A stretch of DNA of 64,000 nucleotides from Acidocella sp. (GCA_031291755.1 JARLIK010000028.1:36886-100885); one strand, 5' to 3'. Shown: positions 35,786 to 45,361, counted from the stretch's first letter. Numbers and translations are program-made. The notes: generated by a model not told the origin, from the letters alone.

Positions 35786-36745
35786 ATGCAAAAAATTAAT
35801 CGCCGTAAAATTTTATCGGCAGCGGCAGGGGCTTGTGCCGGTTATTCGCTGATTGGTAGCCGGCCGGCTTTTGCATCCCCGTTCCCGAACCGCCCGATCA
35901 ATCTCATCATTCCGGAAGCGCCTGGGGGTACATTTGACGCTTATGGCAGAGAATTTTCCCGGCTTCTGCAGGATCGGCTGAAGGTAAATGTTGAACCAAT
36001 TAATATGCCGGGCGCTGGCGGGGCGGAGGCGATATTTTCATTGTTCAGCGATGCTGCAGATGGTTATACCATAAGCCTGATTGGAATTCCGGGCGGTTTG
36101 ATGCATAATCCGAGGCCGGATTTTAATTTTAATAAACTGACCTGGCTGGCGAATTTGTCGAGGGAGCCTTACGGATTGGCGGTCGGCACGAATAGCCTGA
36201 TCAAGAATTTTTCTGACCTGCTGCAATTGGCATCGACCCGCCCCGTTGCATTTTCAATTGATGGTCCAGGTTCGACCGGCAGTTTTCTGACAAAAATATT
36301 TATTGCTGAGACGAATTTACGCTCTAAAATTGTCGCAGGCTATCAGGGGTCAAGCGCCGCGGTCCTGGCGGTTGCCCGAGGTGAAGCCGACGCGACCGTT
36401 CAATCTTTGACCACTATAAAAAAAATGCAATCAGCTTCACTTGCTCACCTGATATTTCAATTTGAAAATGTGCCTGCACCACCGGGTATTGAAAGTGCAA
36501 AATCCATCGGCAAACCCGAACTGGGGGAAATTTTCCAATGGCGTTCGATCGTAGCACCTCCTGGTCTGCCTCAGAACATTGCGGCGGGTCTGTCAGCGGC
36601 ATTGCTCGATTGCGCGAATTCTAGTGAGGCTCAGCAATGGGCACAAAAAATTCACGCCGAACTGTTTCCATTAGGTCAGGCCGAGACGTTGAAAATGGTG
36701 GCAACGCAGGAAGCGATTGTCAAAAAGTGGCGGCCATTGATGTAA
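35786..36745 (+). CDS. Bug/TctC-type periplasmic binding protein 2
   Basis: 319 residues from the ATG at 35786, with the strong ribosome site GAGGAGG a few bases upstream (an earlier ATG at 35771 overlaps it). Twin-arginine-like NRRKILSAAAG leader, likely cut after AFA. Mature motifs INLIIPEAPGGTFDAYGRE, PINMPGAGGAEAIFSL, LTWLANLSREPYGLAV and RGEADATVQSL closely parallel copy 1, so the two arose by duplication. Ligand unknown. Confidence 0.85.
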   Translation: MQKINRRKILSAAAGACAGYSLIGSRPAFASPFPNRPINLIIPEAPGGTFDAYGREFSRLLQDRLKVNVEPINMPGAGGAEAIFSLFSDAADGYTISLIGIPGGLMHNPRPDFNFNKLTWLANLSREPYGLAVGTNSLIKNFSDLLQLASTRPVAFSIDGPGSTGSFLTKIFIAETNLRSKIVAGYQGSSAAVLAVARGEADATVQSLTTIKKMQSASLAHLIFQFENVPAPPGIESAKSIGKPELGEIFQWRSIVAPPGLPQNIAAGLSAALLDCANSSEAQQWAQKIHAELFPLGQAETLKMVATQEAIVKKWRPLM

Positions 36746-36834
36746 GCTTATCGTCTTGTTGATCGTTTGAGACGCAGGGTCGCCTGGGCGACTGAACTAT
36801 ATCGTGCGTAACAGAGAAATTTTTGGAATTTCAT

Positions 36835-37941
36835 ATGACACTGATTATCAATAACACCGATGTAGCGAAACTTCTGACCATGGAAACGACGATCGAGGCG
36901 TTGGAGCAATCATATATAAGTTTGGCGCGTGGTGAGTCGGTCTGCCGGCCGCGGATAGATATTCGTATTCCCACAAGTGATCCTGCGAAGACATATCAGT
37001 TTGGTTCGATGGAAGGCGGGGCTGTTGGAGGCTATTTTGCTGTCAGGATGAAATCAGACGTTATTTATGAGACCGATTACAACGGTGCCATCACCCAGGA
37101 AAAATACTGTACACGACCGGGACTTTTCTGTGGTCTTATTTTTCTAACCTCTGTTGAGACAGGTGAACCGCTCGCCTTTATCAATGATGGCATATTGCAA
37201 CATATGAGGGTTGCTGGAGATGGTGGAATCGGCGTCAAATATATGGCGCGCAAGGATGCCCAGGTAATCGGGATGTTGGGAGCAGGCGGTATGGCCCGCA
37301 GTCATATGAAGGCTTTCATGGCGGTACGAAATATTAAAAAATTGCAAGTTTACAGCCCAACACGGGCAAATTGCCTGGCATTTCGTGACGAGATGGCCGC
37401 AACCTACAATATCGAGGTGCAAGCCTGTCAGGAACCGGAACAGATTTACCAGGGCGCTGATATTGTCGCGGCGTTGACGGATTCAGCTGTATCGGTCCTC
37501 AACGGTGCGCTGATCGAGAAAGGTGCGCATATCATCAATATTGGCGGCGGCGGGAAGATTGGCGACGCCGCGATGGAAAGAGTCGATGTGTATTTGCGTT
37601 TTGGTGATACGCCGGCTCCCGTTGGGCGTCCTGAATTGGCCATTGATGATGAGTACCTGACTTGGGAGGCACAGTCTTATGCGGTCAAGCCGCGCCAGGG
37701 TAAGGTGAAGGTCAAAGCGCACGGTGTTGCTCTACCGGAGAAGCGCGTGACGCTCGCCGATATCATTAGCGGCAAAACGGCGGGAAGGACATCGGATGAT
37801 CAGATCACATGGTCGGAGCGTGGGAATATCCAGGGGGCGCAGTTTCATGCGGTAGCCGGGCGCGTTTATGAACTCGCGAAAGCCAGAAAAATGGGTCATG
37901 ATTTGCCGACGGAATTGTTCTTGCAGGATATTCGTGACTAG
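36835..37941 (+). CDS. Ornithine cyclodeaminase/mu-crystallin family enzyme, copy 2
   Basis: 368 residues from the ATG at 36835. Parallels copy 1 from end to end: LIINNTDVAKLLTMETTI, FINDGILQHMRVAGDGGIG, VIGMLGAGGMARSHMKAF, TDSAVSVLNGALIEKGAH and the identical terminus FLQDIRD. It lacks the GGDxPEF insert of copy 1, carrying a short Lys/Val-rich stretch there instead. The glycine-rich NAD(P) loop is intact, so it should be an active oxidoreductase or deaminase on an amino/imino acid. Lies between Bug proteins 2 and 3. Confidence 0.82.
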   Translation: MTLIINNTDVAKLLTMETTIEALEQSYISLARGESVCRPRIDIRIPTSDPAKTYQFGSMEGGAVGGYFAVRMKSDVIYETDYNGAITQEKYCTRPGLFCGLIFLTSVETGEPLAFINDGILQHMRVAGDGGIGVKYMARKDAQVIGMLGAGGMARSHMKAFMAVRNIKKLQVYSPTRANCLAFRDEMAATYNIEVQACQEPEQIYQGADIVAALTDSAVSVLNGALIEKGAHIINIGGGGKIGDAAMERVDVYLRFGDTPAPVGRPELAIDDEYLTWEAQSYAVKPRQGKVKVKAHGVALPEKRVTLADIISGKTAGRTSDDQITWSERGNIQGAQFHAVAGRVYELAKARKMGHDLPTELFLQDIRD

Positions 37942-38042
37942 CCGGGAACCGTGATTTTGCCGGTCGTCAAGGGCGTAATGGCAAGCCGCTGAATACAGAT
38001 ATAGGTTGAACCAAACAATAACTTCAAACGGGATGGCAAGCG

Positions 38043-39032
38043 ATGATGAGAGACGATAGGCTGATAGGTCGCCGTTACTTATTAACCGGTGCGGCGACCT
38101 TAGGGATTGCTGCGGGTTCCGGCATGTTTGGCAATGCCGCGGTTGCGGCAACTTTTCCAGATCGCCCGATTAGCCTGATTATCCCTTTCGGGACTGGCGG
38201 AGACTTTGATGTTTATGGGCGGGAATTTGCTCATCTGATGGAAAGCGAACTCCAACCGCATGCTTTCGTTGAGCCGGTCAACATGCCAGGTGCTGGCGGG
38301 AGGGAAGCGATATTCGGACTTTTACGTGACCAACCGGACGGTTATAATATCAGTATGGTCAGTATCCCGGGAATTTTTATGGGCGATAATAAAAAATCCA
38401 ACGCTGATTTCGATCTGGATAGTTTGACATGGCTGGCTAATCTAGGGCGGGACCCTTATGCGTTAGCTGTTTCGGTCAAGAGTCAATTTTACAAGGTTGC
38501 TGATCTCCAAAATGCTTCGAAGACCCGGGAGGTTACCTTTTCAAACTCAGGTTTTGCTTCGTCTGGGTATCTTGCGACCCGCGCTTTTTGCACGGTGACT
38601 GGAATTCGTTGCAAAATTGTCAGCGGTTATAAAGGTTCATCCGACTCAATGGTGGCCGTTATCCGCAATGACGTTGATGCGGTTGTGCATTCGCTTGCGA
38701 CATTGCAGGAGATGGAAAAATCTGGTTTCTTGCGGATTATATTTGTTTTTGAACCTAAGTCATCACTGCCGGGTGTGGAGGATGCGGCGGCGTTGCATAC
38801 CCCGGACCTTGGTCAGATATTTCAGTGGCGGCCGGTTGCCGGTCCACCGGGGCTTCCGGCCGGCATTTCAGCGAAGATCAGCAAGGCACTGCTAAAGGCC
38901 GCGGCATCGCCACAGGCGGCGGCTTGGGCCCGTAAAGTTGGAGCCACACTGTATCCGCTGGATCAGGCACAAACGCTGCAAATGGCCAAAGCCCAGGAGG
39001 CGCTGGTCAATCGTTGGCGTTACGCGCTTTAG
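38043..39032 (+). CDS. Bug/TctC-type periplasmic binding protein 3
   Basis: 329 residues. Leader with IGRRYLLTGAATLG, a twin-arginine pattern, likely cut after AVA. The mature part ISLIIPFGTGGDFDVYGRE, VNMPGAGGREAIFGL, LTWLANLGRDPYALAV and RNDVDAVVHSL matches copies 1 and 2. Last gene of the rightward array; it converges with TctA, 10 bases away, so it may supply ligand to that membrane complex although it belongs to a different transcript. Confidence 0.85.
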   Translation: MMRDDRLIGRRYLLTGAATLGIAAGSGMFGNAAVAATFPDRPISLIIPFGTGGDFDVYGREFAHLMESELQPHAFVEPVNMPGAGGREAIFGLLRDQPDGYNISMVSIPGIFMGDNKKSNADFDLDSLTWLANLGRDPYALAVSVKSQFYKVADLQNASKTREVTFSNSGFASSGYLATRAFCTVTGIRCKIVSGYKGSSDSMVAVIRNDVDAVVHSLATLQEMEKSGFLRIIFVFEPKSSLPGVEDAAALHTPDLGQIFQWRPVAGPPGLPAGISAKISKALLKAAASPQAAAWARKVGATLYPLDQAQTLQMAKAQEALVNRWRYAL

Positions 39033-39042
39033 CGTTTATTGA

Positions 39043-40533
39043 TTATACAAATTTACGTACCCATATAATGAGCCGTATTGATACCAGCAAAATACTGACG
39101 ATCATGAAACCGGCGCTGATCGGTTGCTGGAAAAATACCGCCATGTTGCCGTGGGAGAGTAGCAGTGAGCGACGGAAATTATCTTCAACCAGCGGGCCTA
39201 ACACGAAGCCAAGTAAAATTGGTGCTACCGGGAAATCGAGCGCGATGAAGATGGCGCCGGCGATGCCGAACACCAGCACCTCCCACACTTCGAACAAATT
39301 GTTATTGGTGCTGTAAACCCCGACCGCGATGAAAAACAGCGCTGAGGGAAACAAAAACCGGTAGGGCACTTGCAGCAATTTTACCCATAGGCCGATCAGC
39401 GGCACATTGAGCAACAGGAGCAACACATTGCCGATCCAAAAGCTGGCAATCAGGCCCCAGAATAAATCAGCATGGTCAGTGATCAGCGTCGGGCCGGGTT
39501 GAATGCCCTGGATCAGCAGCGCACCGAGGATCAGCGCCATCACCGGGTCACCCGGAATGCCAAGGCTCATGGTGGGGATGAAATCCACCTGGGTTTTGGA
39601 GTGCGAGGCGGCTTCCGGTGCGGCCACGCCTTCCAAAGCACCTTTGCCGAAGCGCTCAGGGTTTTTGGCGAGCCTGCGCTCAACCGCATAGGCGATAAAG
39701 GTGGTGATGGTGGGGCCGGTGCCGGGCATGGCGCCGAACAAAGTACCGACGAGTGTACCGCGCACCATCGGCATAAACGCTTGCCGCAGTTCGGCCAGGC
39801 TGGGCCGCATGTCGCGCAGCCGCATTTTAATGGGTGCTGCCGCAACATTCAGGCTGTTGACGTTGCGCAGAAATTCCGCGACGCCAAACATCCCCAGCGC
39901 GATCGCCACCAGTTCGATGCCATCGTCAAGGTTGGTAATCCCGAAGGTGAAGCGCTGAATCCCGGTCATCACATCGGTTCCAGGAATACTCAGCAATAAT
40001 CCGATTACCACCATGGCCACACCCTTCAGCGGTGAGCCGCGCGACATGGTGGCGCCGGATAATAATCCGAGCAGCATGATCGAGAAAATTTCCGGTGGCC
40101 CGAATTTGAAGGCGATGCGCACCAGCAGCGGCGACGCCAGCACCATCACCGTAATGCCGACAGAGGCGGCGAAGAATGAGCTTAGCATGGTGATGCCGAG
40201 CGCGGTGCCGGCTTTACCTTGCTGGGTCAGCGGGTAGCCATCCAGGCAGGTGACGGCGTGCGGCGGGTGGCAAGGCAGGTTGAGCAATATGGCCCCGATG
40301 GCGCCGCCATATTGCGAGCCATAGAAAATCCCGGCGAGCATCAAAATCGCCGGGATCGGGTGCATCGCATAAGTGAGCGGCAGCAGCATCGAGATTGCCG
40401 AGAGTGCGCCCATGCCAGGCAGCACGCCGATCAGATTGCCCACCAGCACGCCAACCAGAGACCAGATAAGGTTGGCCGGTTGTACGGCAACGCCAAAGCC
40501 GTGCCACAGGTCGATGATGGACTGGCCGATCAT
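39043..40533 (-). CDS. tctA: Tripartite tricarboxylate transporter large membrane subunit
   Basis: 496 residues with eleven to twelve membrane segments. GVLPGMGALSAISMLLP near the N-terminus and GAMPGTGPTITTFIAYAVE in the second half are the two TctA gate motifs, and EAASHSKTQVDFIPTMSLGIPGD follows. It carries a carboxylate delivered by a Bug protein, driven by the cation gradient. Last gene of the leftward molybdenum-hydroxylase operon, 3 bases after TctB. Confidence 0.93.
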   Translation of the reverse strand: MIGQSIIDLWHGFGVAVQPANLIWSLVGVLVGNLIGVLPGMGALSAISMLLPLTYAMHPIPAILMLAGIFYGSQYGGAIGAILLNLPCHPPHAVTCLDGYPLTQQGKAGTALGITMLSSFFAASVGITVMVLASPLLVRIAFKFGPPEIFSIMLLGLLSGATMSRGSPLKGVAMVVIGLLLSIPGTDVMTGIQRFTFGITNLDDGIELVAIALGMFGVAEFLRNVNSLNVAAAPIKMRLRDMRPSLAELRQAFMPMVRGTLVGTLFGAMPGTGPTITTFIAYAVERRLAKNPERFGKGALEGVAAPEAASHSKTQVDFIPTMSLGIPGDPVMALILGALLIQGIQPGPTLITDHADLFWGLIASFWIGNVLLLLLNVPLIGLWVKLLQVPYRFLFPSALFFIAVGVYSTNNNLFEVWEVLVFGIAGAIFIALDFPVAPILLGFVLGPLVEDNFRRSLLLSHGNMAVFFQQPISAGFMIVSILLVSIRLIIWVRKFV

Positions 40534-40536
40534 GCC

Positions 40537-40998
40537 TCAGCCCCACTTGAACAGTGGGAACTGCACTTGCAGCAGCCACCAGAAAACGATCAGGCACACC
40601 AGGGTCATGCAGGCGGCCAAAATTATTGCTGCCGCCAACGAGTTTTTGCGGTCTCCGAAAGCCGCGATCAACACGGTTGAAAATGTCGCAGGCAGTAGGC
40701 CGAAAAAATTGCCGATGACAACGAAAGCCACAAGGCTGGTGCAAATGCAGAGCCAGCCCCGCCATTGCGGCTGCCATTTCATGCGCGGCATTTCCGGCGC
40801 TGTGCGCAGGCCGGATATCAGGATGAGCAACCCGGTCACCGCCAGAATAACGCCGAGCGACATGGGGAAAAATCCAGGTCCCATCTGTTGTAGACTGCCA
40901 AGCTCATATTGTGCGGCCTGCCAGCAGGTCCCCAGCCCGATGACCAGCATCAGGCCGCCGCCGAGTATGTCCTTCAAGTTGCTTTGGTTGCTTGTCAT
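40537..40998 (-). CDS. tctB: Tripartite tricarboxylate transporter small membrane subunit
   Basis: 153 residues with four membrane helices (LGGGLMLVIGLGTCWQAAQY at the start; GPGFFPMSLGVILAVTGLL is the characteristic TctB block). Overlaps the ModA-like gene by 4 bases and precedes TctA, so one TctBA module is complete here. Confidence 0.9.
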   Translation of the reverse strand: MTSNQSNLKDILGGGLMLVIGLGTCWQAAQYELGSLQQMGPGFFPMSLGVILAVTGLLILISGLRTAPEMPRMKWQPQWRGWLCICTSLVAFVVIGNFFGLLPATFSTVLIAAFGDRKNSLAAAIILAACMTLVCLIVFWWLLQVQFPLFKWG

Positions 40999-41702
40999 TC
41001 GCCCGGTAGTGCCTCAAAGCCGCTGTCGTGGCGCAGCGTGCGCGTGCTGGTACCGGTAAGCAATGCAACCAGATGCCGCGCCGCCGCTTGGTTGGTGGCT
41101 TTGGCGCTAATGGCGGCTGAATAGACCGTGGATAGCGCAAATTCCGGTGGCAAACTGCCAACCAAAGTCAGCCCGCTGGTGTATTTGATCTCGGTGATCT
41201 GGGTCGAGCCGATCGCATGTGCCTCGGTACTGTCAGCCAGATGACGCATGGCAATGGCACCGTTCGGAAAGGCTTTGAGGTGGGGCAGCACCGCGGTTTG
41301 GATGCCAAGCTTGTCGAGAATTTTCATAAAATGGATACCCGCCGTGGATTGATACGGGTCGGGCACAAACACCGCCTGCGATGCCAGCAACGCGGCGGCG
41401 AGATGGGCGGGCGATGAGATGTCGGGGATCGGTTGCCCGGCGGGTACGGCAACGCCGGTGCTGACCGCGCCCAAGGGTGCGGCTGAGCCTGCCACCAGCA
41501 ATCCCTGGGCGGTTAGCTCGGCAATTTGGGTGGCGGTGAGGATCAGAACATCGCAAGCCTCCCCGTTCAAGAATTTTTCCTTGACAGCACCGACGGCGTT
41601 AAAAAATCCATCGATAGTAAGGCCGGTTTCCTGCGTGAACTGCGATTGCAAATGCAGGACAAGACCTTTGGACGCGCCAGCGGCCAGAATATGAAGGGTC
41701 AA
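40995..41702 (-). CDS. Leaderless ModA-like substrate-binding protein
   Basis: 235 residues from a TTG at 41702, preceded by AAGGAG; upstream in-frame sequence belongs to the end of the hydroxylase gene. Type II periplasmic-binding fold like molybdate protein ModA (AAGASKGLVLHLQSQFTQETG, CDVLILTATQIAEL, YQSTAGIHFMKILDKLGI), but without any signal peptide, so it probably stays in the cytoplasm. No ModB or ModC is near. In an operon with a molybdenum hydroxylase it might sense or donate molybdate, or bind the organic substrate. Overlaps tctB by 4 bases. Confidence 0.75.
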   Translation of the reverse strand: MTLHILAAGASKGLVLHLQSQFTQETGLTIDGFFNAVGAVKEKFLNGEACDVLILTATQIAELTAQGLLVAGSAAPLGAVSTGVAVPAGQPIPDISSPAHLAAALLASQAVFVPDPYQSTAGIHFMKILDKLGIQTAVLPHLKAFPNGAIAMRHLADSTEAHAIGSTQITEIKYTSGLTLVGSLPPEFALSTVYSAAISAKATNQAAARHLVALLTGTSTRTLRHDSGFEALPGE

Positions 41703-41715
41703 ATGCGGGGTCTCC

Positions 41716-43863
41716 TTAAGGCTGTTGGGCAAGTTCAGACATGATGCGTTCGGCGGTGATGGGAAGCTGGCGGATACGGATATGCAATGCATCGAACACG
41801 GCATTGCCAATGGCAGCAACCACCGGCCCGATAGAGCATTCGCCAGCCCCCAGCGGCGGGTGGTCTGAAGGGACGATATGGACACTGATTTTAGGCACCT
41901 CACTGAAGCGCAGAATGGGGTAGCTCTCCCAGTCGGTGCTGGTAACGCGGGTGCGGTCGAAGCGCACCGCCTCTTTCAAGGCCCAGCTTGTAGCCTGGAT
42001 GGCACCGCCTTCAATCTGGTTGCGGACACCATCGGGGTTAATCGCGAGGCCGACATCCACCGCGATGGTCAAGCGCCGGGCATAAATCTGTTCGGCGGCG
42101 TCAATCTCGGCGACTACAGCGCAATAGGCACCGGAATTTTTATAACGCGCATAGGCAAAGCCGGCACCCTTGCCTTCGATGAGGTTTTGTTGCGGCCAGC
42201 CGGATTTTTCCAGCGCCAGCGCGATGACGGCGCGGGCGCGCTCGTCGTGCAAATACCGCAGCCGCCATTCCACTGGGTCGGTGTTGGCGGCGCGGGCGAG
42301 GTCATCGATGAAGGTTTCAACGGCAAATATATTGGCCATGGCGCCCAGGGATCGTAAGGCGGACGTGCGTAGTGGCATATTGAGGATGCGGTGGCTGGTG
42401 ACTTGCCAGTTGGGAAATTCATAACCCGGGATGGCGTTGCGCTCGGCCCCGCCGCCACCGGCCAGCGGTGGGTTGATCGCAGGGCTGCGCTCAAAGGGTG
42501 TTGCTAGATGCCAGGCGCCGAGCAAGGCCGGGCTGCTGCCGCGACCGGGGCGTGAGGTGTGGCCGTTGCTCCAAATGCTGTGCCGCCAGCCGGTGATGGT
42601 CCCTGCAGCATCGAGGTCTGCTTCCAGATCAATCGCCATGGCGGGACCAAACGGTGCCCAGGCAAGTTCATCAGCCCGCGACCATTGCACCCTCACCGGG
42701 CGGCCCGGCGTGTGGCGCGCCAGCCATGCGGCGTCGAACGCCACATCATCGGCGGGATTATGGCCGTAGCAGCCGGCGCCTTCCACATGCTGCACGATAA
42801 TTTTTTCGGGTTCCATTGCGAACGCCAAAGCCAGATCGCTGCGCAGGTTAAAAATCCCCTGGCTATGGGACCAAACCTTCAAGATTGCGCCATCATAGAC
42901 AGCCAGAGCGCAGGAGGGCGCGATAGAGGCATGGGCAAGAAATGGCTTGGCGTATTGGGCCTTGATGGTCCGGCTGGAAGAGGCTGGAGAGGGTGGTGAG
43001 GCGGTGACGCTGGTGTCCGCGGGCTCGCTGCGCAGCCAGGATGCGAAATCCTGCTCATCTGGCAGAGACTCGTTTGGCTGACTCCAGACGGCGCCTGCGC
43101 TGAGCTTGGCGGCGGCGTGCTCGGCCTCGTCGTTGCCGGTGGCCACTATGGCGAGCAAGGAGCCATCCCGCACCACCGATATAACGCCGTTGCAGGCTAA
43201 GGCTGCAGCATCATCGAGTGATAGCAATGTTGCCCCAGGCGCATTTGGCCGCAACATCCTCCCGTGCAGCATACCCGGCAATTCCATGTCATGGATGAAA
43301 CGCGTCTTGCCGAAGATTTTATCCGGCAGGTCCAGGCGGCGTGCTGATGTGCCAACTTTACGGTAAACGGTATTCGGCTTGGGCGGGACGCGACCGGTGG
43401 CATCGGTATCGAGCAGCGCATCATCCGCGAGGTCCCAATAGCTGGTCTGAGCGCCGCTTGGACCGCTGATCAGGCCGTTGCAAATTTGTAAGCTGGCAAC
43501 TGGTTCACCCAGATGGGTGGCAGCCTTGGCGAGGTAGATCGCCCGGACCTCGGCGCACACCTGCTGCAATGCCCGACCGGAATCCTGCACGGAGAGGCTG
43601 CCGGAGGTGACTGATTCATTCGGGCTGAAGCCCGTGTTGGCGGCGACCATGGTAATTTGATTAAGGCCAACCTCCAGCTCTTCGGCGACAATCTGTGCCA
43701 AGGCGGTGAGAATGCCCTGGCCGATTTCCACCTTGCCAGGCGAGACCATCACCTTGCCCTCCGGCGTGATGCGGAGCCATTGGCCGAGATGCGGGTTGCC
43801 ACGCAGGTTGCCGGGAAGCTGGCCGGGCTGGGCGGGCGCAGGCAGCGCAAAACCCTGGTTCAT
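41716..43863 (-). CDS. Molybdenum hydroxylase large subunit, xanthine dehydrogenase family
   Basis: 715 residues of the aldehyde oxidase/xanthine dehydrogenase molybdopterin subunit, short type like nicotinate or isoquinoline hydroxylases. It has VSPGKVEIGQGILTALAQI, GKTRFIHDMELPGMLHGRML, HVEGAGCYGHNPADD (pterin-binding Gln/Gly region) and the active-site Glu in LGAGECSIGP. There is no FAD domain and no cytochrome tail, so electrons leave through the iron-sulfur subunit to an unknown acceptor. Likely hydroxylates an N-heteroaromatic or similar compound using water. Overlaps its iron-sulfur partner by 4 bases. Confidence 0.87.
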   Translation of the reverse strand: MNQGFALPAPAQPGQLPGNLRGNPHLGQWLRITPEGKVMVSPGKVEIGQGILTALAQIVAEELEVGLNQITMVAANTGFSPNESVTSGSLSVQDSGRALQQVCAEVRAIYLAKAATHLGEPVASLQICNGLISGPSGAQTSYWDLADDALLDTDATGRVPPKPNTVYRKVGTSARRLDLPDKIFGKTRFIHDMELPGMLHGRMLRPNAPGATLLSLDDAAALACNGVISVVRDGSLLAIVATGNDEAEHAAAKLSAGAVWSQPNESLPDEQDFASWLRSEPADTSVTASPPSPASSSRTIKAQYAKPFLAHASIAPSCALAVYDGAILKVWSHSQGIFNLRSDLALAFAMEPEKIIVQHVEGAGCYGHNPADDVAFDAAWLARHTPGRPVRVQWSRADELAWAPFGPAMAIDLEADLDAAGTITGWRHSIWSNGHTSRPGRGSSPALLGAWHLATPFERSPAINPPLAGGGGAERNAIPGYEFPNWQVTSHRILNMPLRTSALRSLGAMANIFAVETFIDDLARAANTDPVEWRLRYLHDERARAVIALALEKSGWPQQNLIEGKGAGFAYARYKNSGAYCAVVAEIDAAEQIYARRLTIAVDVGLAINPDGVRNQIEGGAIQATSWALKEAVRFDRTRVTSTDWESYPILRFSEVPKISVHIVPSDHPPLGAGECSIGPVVAAIGNAVFDALHIRIRQLPITAERIMSELAQQP

Positions 43864-44363
43864 GGCGTACGCGGCGCGGGTTGCCCGGCGGCCCGCAGAA
43901 TGGCCTCAACCACCCGGTTATGCGTTCCACAGCGGCACAGGTTACGATCCAGTGCCTGATGAATATCGGCTTCCGCAGGGTGCGGATTGCGCGACAATAA
44001 AGCGGCGGCACTGATCAGGATGCCGGAGGTGCAGTAGCCGCATTGCGCCGCTTGCCCGGCAAGAAACGCCTCCTGCAACCGGTGCGGCTGCTCCGGCGTG
44101 CCAAGCCCTTCGACGGTGGTGACTGATTTGCCGGCCACAGCCCATATTGGTGTATCGCATGACGCCACGGCGAACCCGTCGATCAATACGAAACAAGCTC
44201 CGCACTGGTTGCTGCCACAGCCGTAGTGTGTGCCCTTCAGGTACAGATGGTTGCGCAATATGGTGAGCAACGGTGTGTCACCATCTACCTGCAACACATG
44301 GCTTTGGCCATTAACTGTAATGCAGGTGGATGGGAGTGGCTGCTGCGGGGCTGCCGGCATCAT
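43860..44363 (-). CDS. Molybdenum hydroxylase [2Fe-2S] small subunit
   Basis: 167 residues with both clusters: plant-ferredoxin type Cys49, 54, 57 and 69 (GCGSNQCGACFV) and the helical-domain type Cys108, 111, 143 and 145 (CGYCTSG, CRCGTHNR). It carries electrons from the molybdenum centre. Length and motifs match NicA/IorA-like subunits. It sits directly upstream of the large subunit and 8 bases after the Bug gene. Confidence 0.92.
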   Translation of the reverse strand: MMPAAPQQPLPSTCITVNGQSHVLQVDGDTPLLTILRNHLYLKGTHYGCGSNQCGACFVLIDGFAVASCDTPIWAVAGKSVTTVEGLGTPEQPHRLQEAFLAGQAAQCGYCTSGILISAAALLSRNPHPAEADIHQALDRNLCRCGTHNRVVEAILRAAGQPAPRTP

Positions 44364-44371
44364 GCGTGCGC

Positions 44372-45361
44372 CTATTGAGTGATTTTAAGTCCCGCCAACT
44401 GGATGACCTTTGCCCATTTTTGAATATCGCCCTGGATATAGCTGCCAAATTGCACCGGCGTCATGATCATCGGGGTGGCGCCTTGCTTCAGCCATTCAGC
44501 CTGCACCGCAGGGTCTTGTGCGATTTTGGTGATATCGGCATTCAGCGTCGCCACAACATCAGGCGGCGTGCCTTTTGGAGCCACCACGCCCAACCAAATT
44601 TCAGCGTCGTAGCCCGGAACAGTCTGCGCCATGGTGGGCAGGTTCGGCAGAACTTTTGATTTTTCAGCGCCGGTCGTGGCAATGCCGTCCACCTTGCCGG
44701 AATTGATCAGGCCAAGCATTGTGGTGGTGGCATCGAACATCATATCCACCTGGCCGCCCATCACATCAACGCGTGCTTCCGAACTGCCTTTGAATGGCAC
44801 GTGTAGAATTTTAATGCCGGCAAGCTGATTGAAAAGCTCTCCCGCCATATAATAGGGCGTGCCGGGGCCTGAGGAGGCGAAGGTCAGCCCGTTGGGGTTT
44901 TTCTTTGCCATAGCGATGATATCAGCAACTGATTTGGCACCGAGTGTCGGGCGGGTGACGAGCACGAGTTCGGATGTGTTGATGGGCGCGACGGGGACGA
45001 AATCCTGCAAGAGCTTGAAGGGTTTATGGGGAAATAATGTCTCATTCACCGTGTGGGTGTTGGAGATGATCAGCAGCGTGTAGCCATCTGGCGTGCTGGT
45101 TGCTGCGGCCTCGGAGCCAATGATGGAGCCGCCACCGGGACGATCTTCAACGATGAAGGACTGACCGGTTTCGGCTGTTAGGTGCTGTGCTAAAATCCGG
45201 CCGTAAACATCGGCTGATCCGCCGGCGGCAAATGGCACGATGATGGTGACCGGGTGGCTTGGGTAGCTGCCGGCCAATGCGGGTACCGCTGACAAAAAGC
45301 TGGCAACAAGCAGGCCTGCCGCGGGTTTCAGGATTTTAGTCACGAGCGATTGGATCGGCAT
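44372..45361 (-). CDS. Bug/TctC-type periplasmic binding protein 4
   Basis: 329 residues with a Sec-type leader (LKPAAGLLVASFLSAVPALA, cut near residue 30), unlike the twin-arginine leaders of the other four Bug proteins here. Motifs VTIIVPFAAGGSADVYGRIL, VEDRPGGGSIIGSEA and GGQVDMMFDAT are canonical Bug blocks. Being in one operon with TctB and TctA, it is their natural binding partner. Likely ligand is the carboxylate that the hydroxylase then oxidises. Confidence 0.9.
   Translation of the reverse strand: MPIQSLVTKILKPAAGLLVASFLSAVPALAGSYPSHPVTIIVPFAAGGSADVYGRILAQHLTAETGQSFIVEDRPGGGSIIGSEAAATSTPDGYTLLIISNTHTVNETLFPHKPFKLLQDFVPVAPINTSELVLVTRPTLGAKSVADIIAMAKKNPNGLTFASSGPGTPYYMAGELFNQLAGIKILHVPFKGSSEARVDVMGGQVDMMFDATTTMLGLINSGKVDGIATTGAEKSKVLPNLPTMAQTVPGYDAEIWLGVVAPKGTPPDVVATLNADITKIAQDPAVQAEWLKQGATPMIMTPVQFGSYIQGDIQKWAKVIQLAGLKITQ

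Noticed and set aside
33614..37941. Bona fide ornithine cyclodeaminase genes
   Set aside because: The family is broad and both proteins have diverged loops and inserts; no arginine or proline genes are nearby, so the substrate is left open.
40995..41702. Molybdate ABC importer
   Set aside because: No ModB or ModC genes nearby and no signal peptide on the binding protein.
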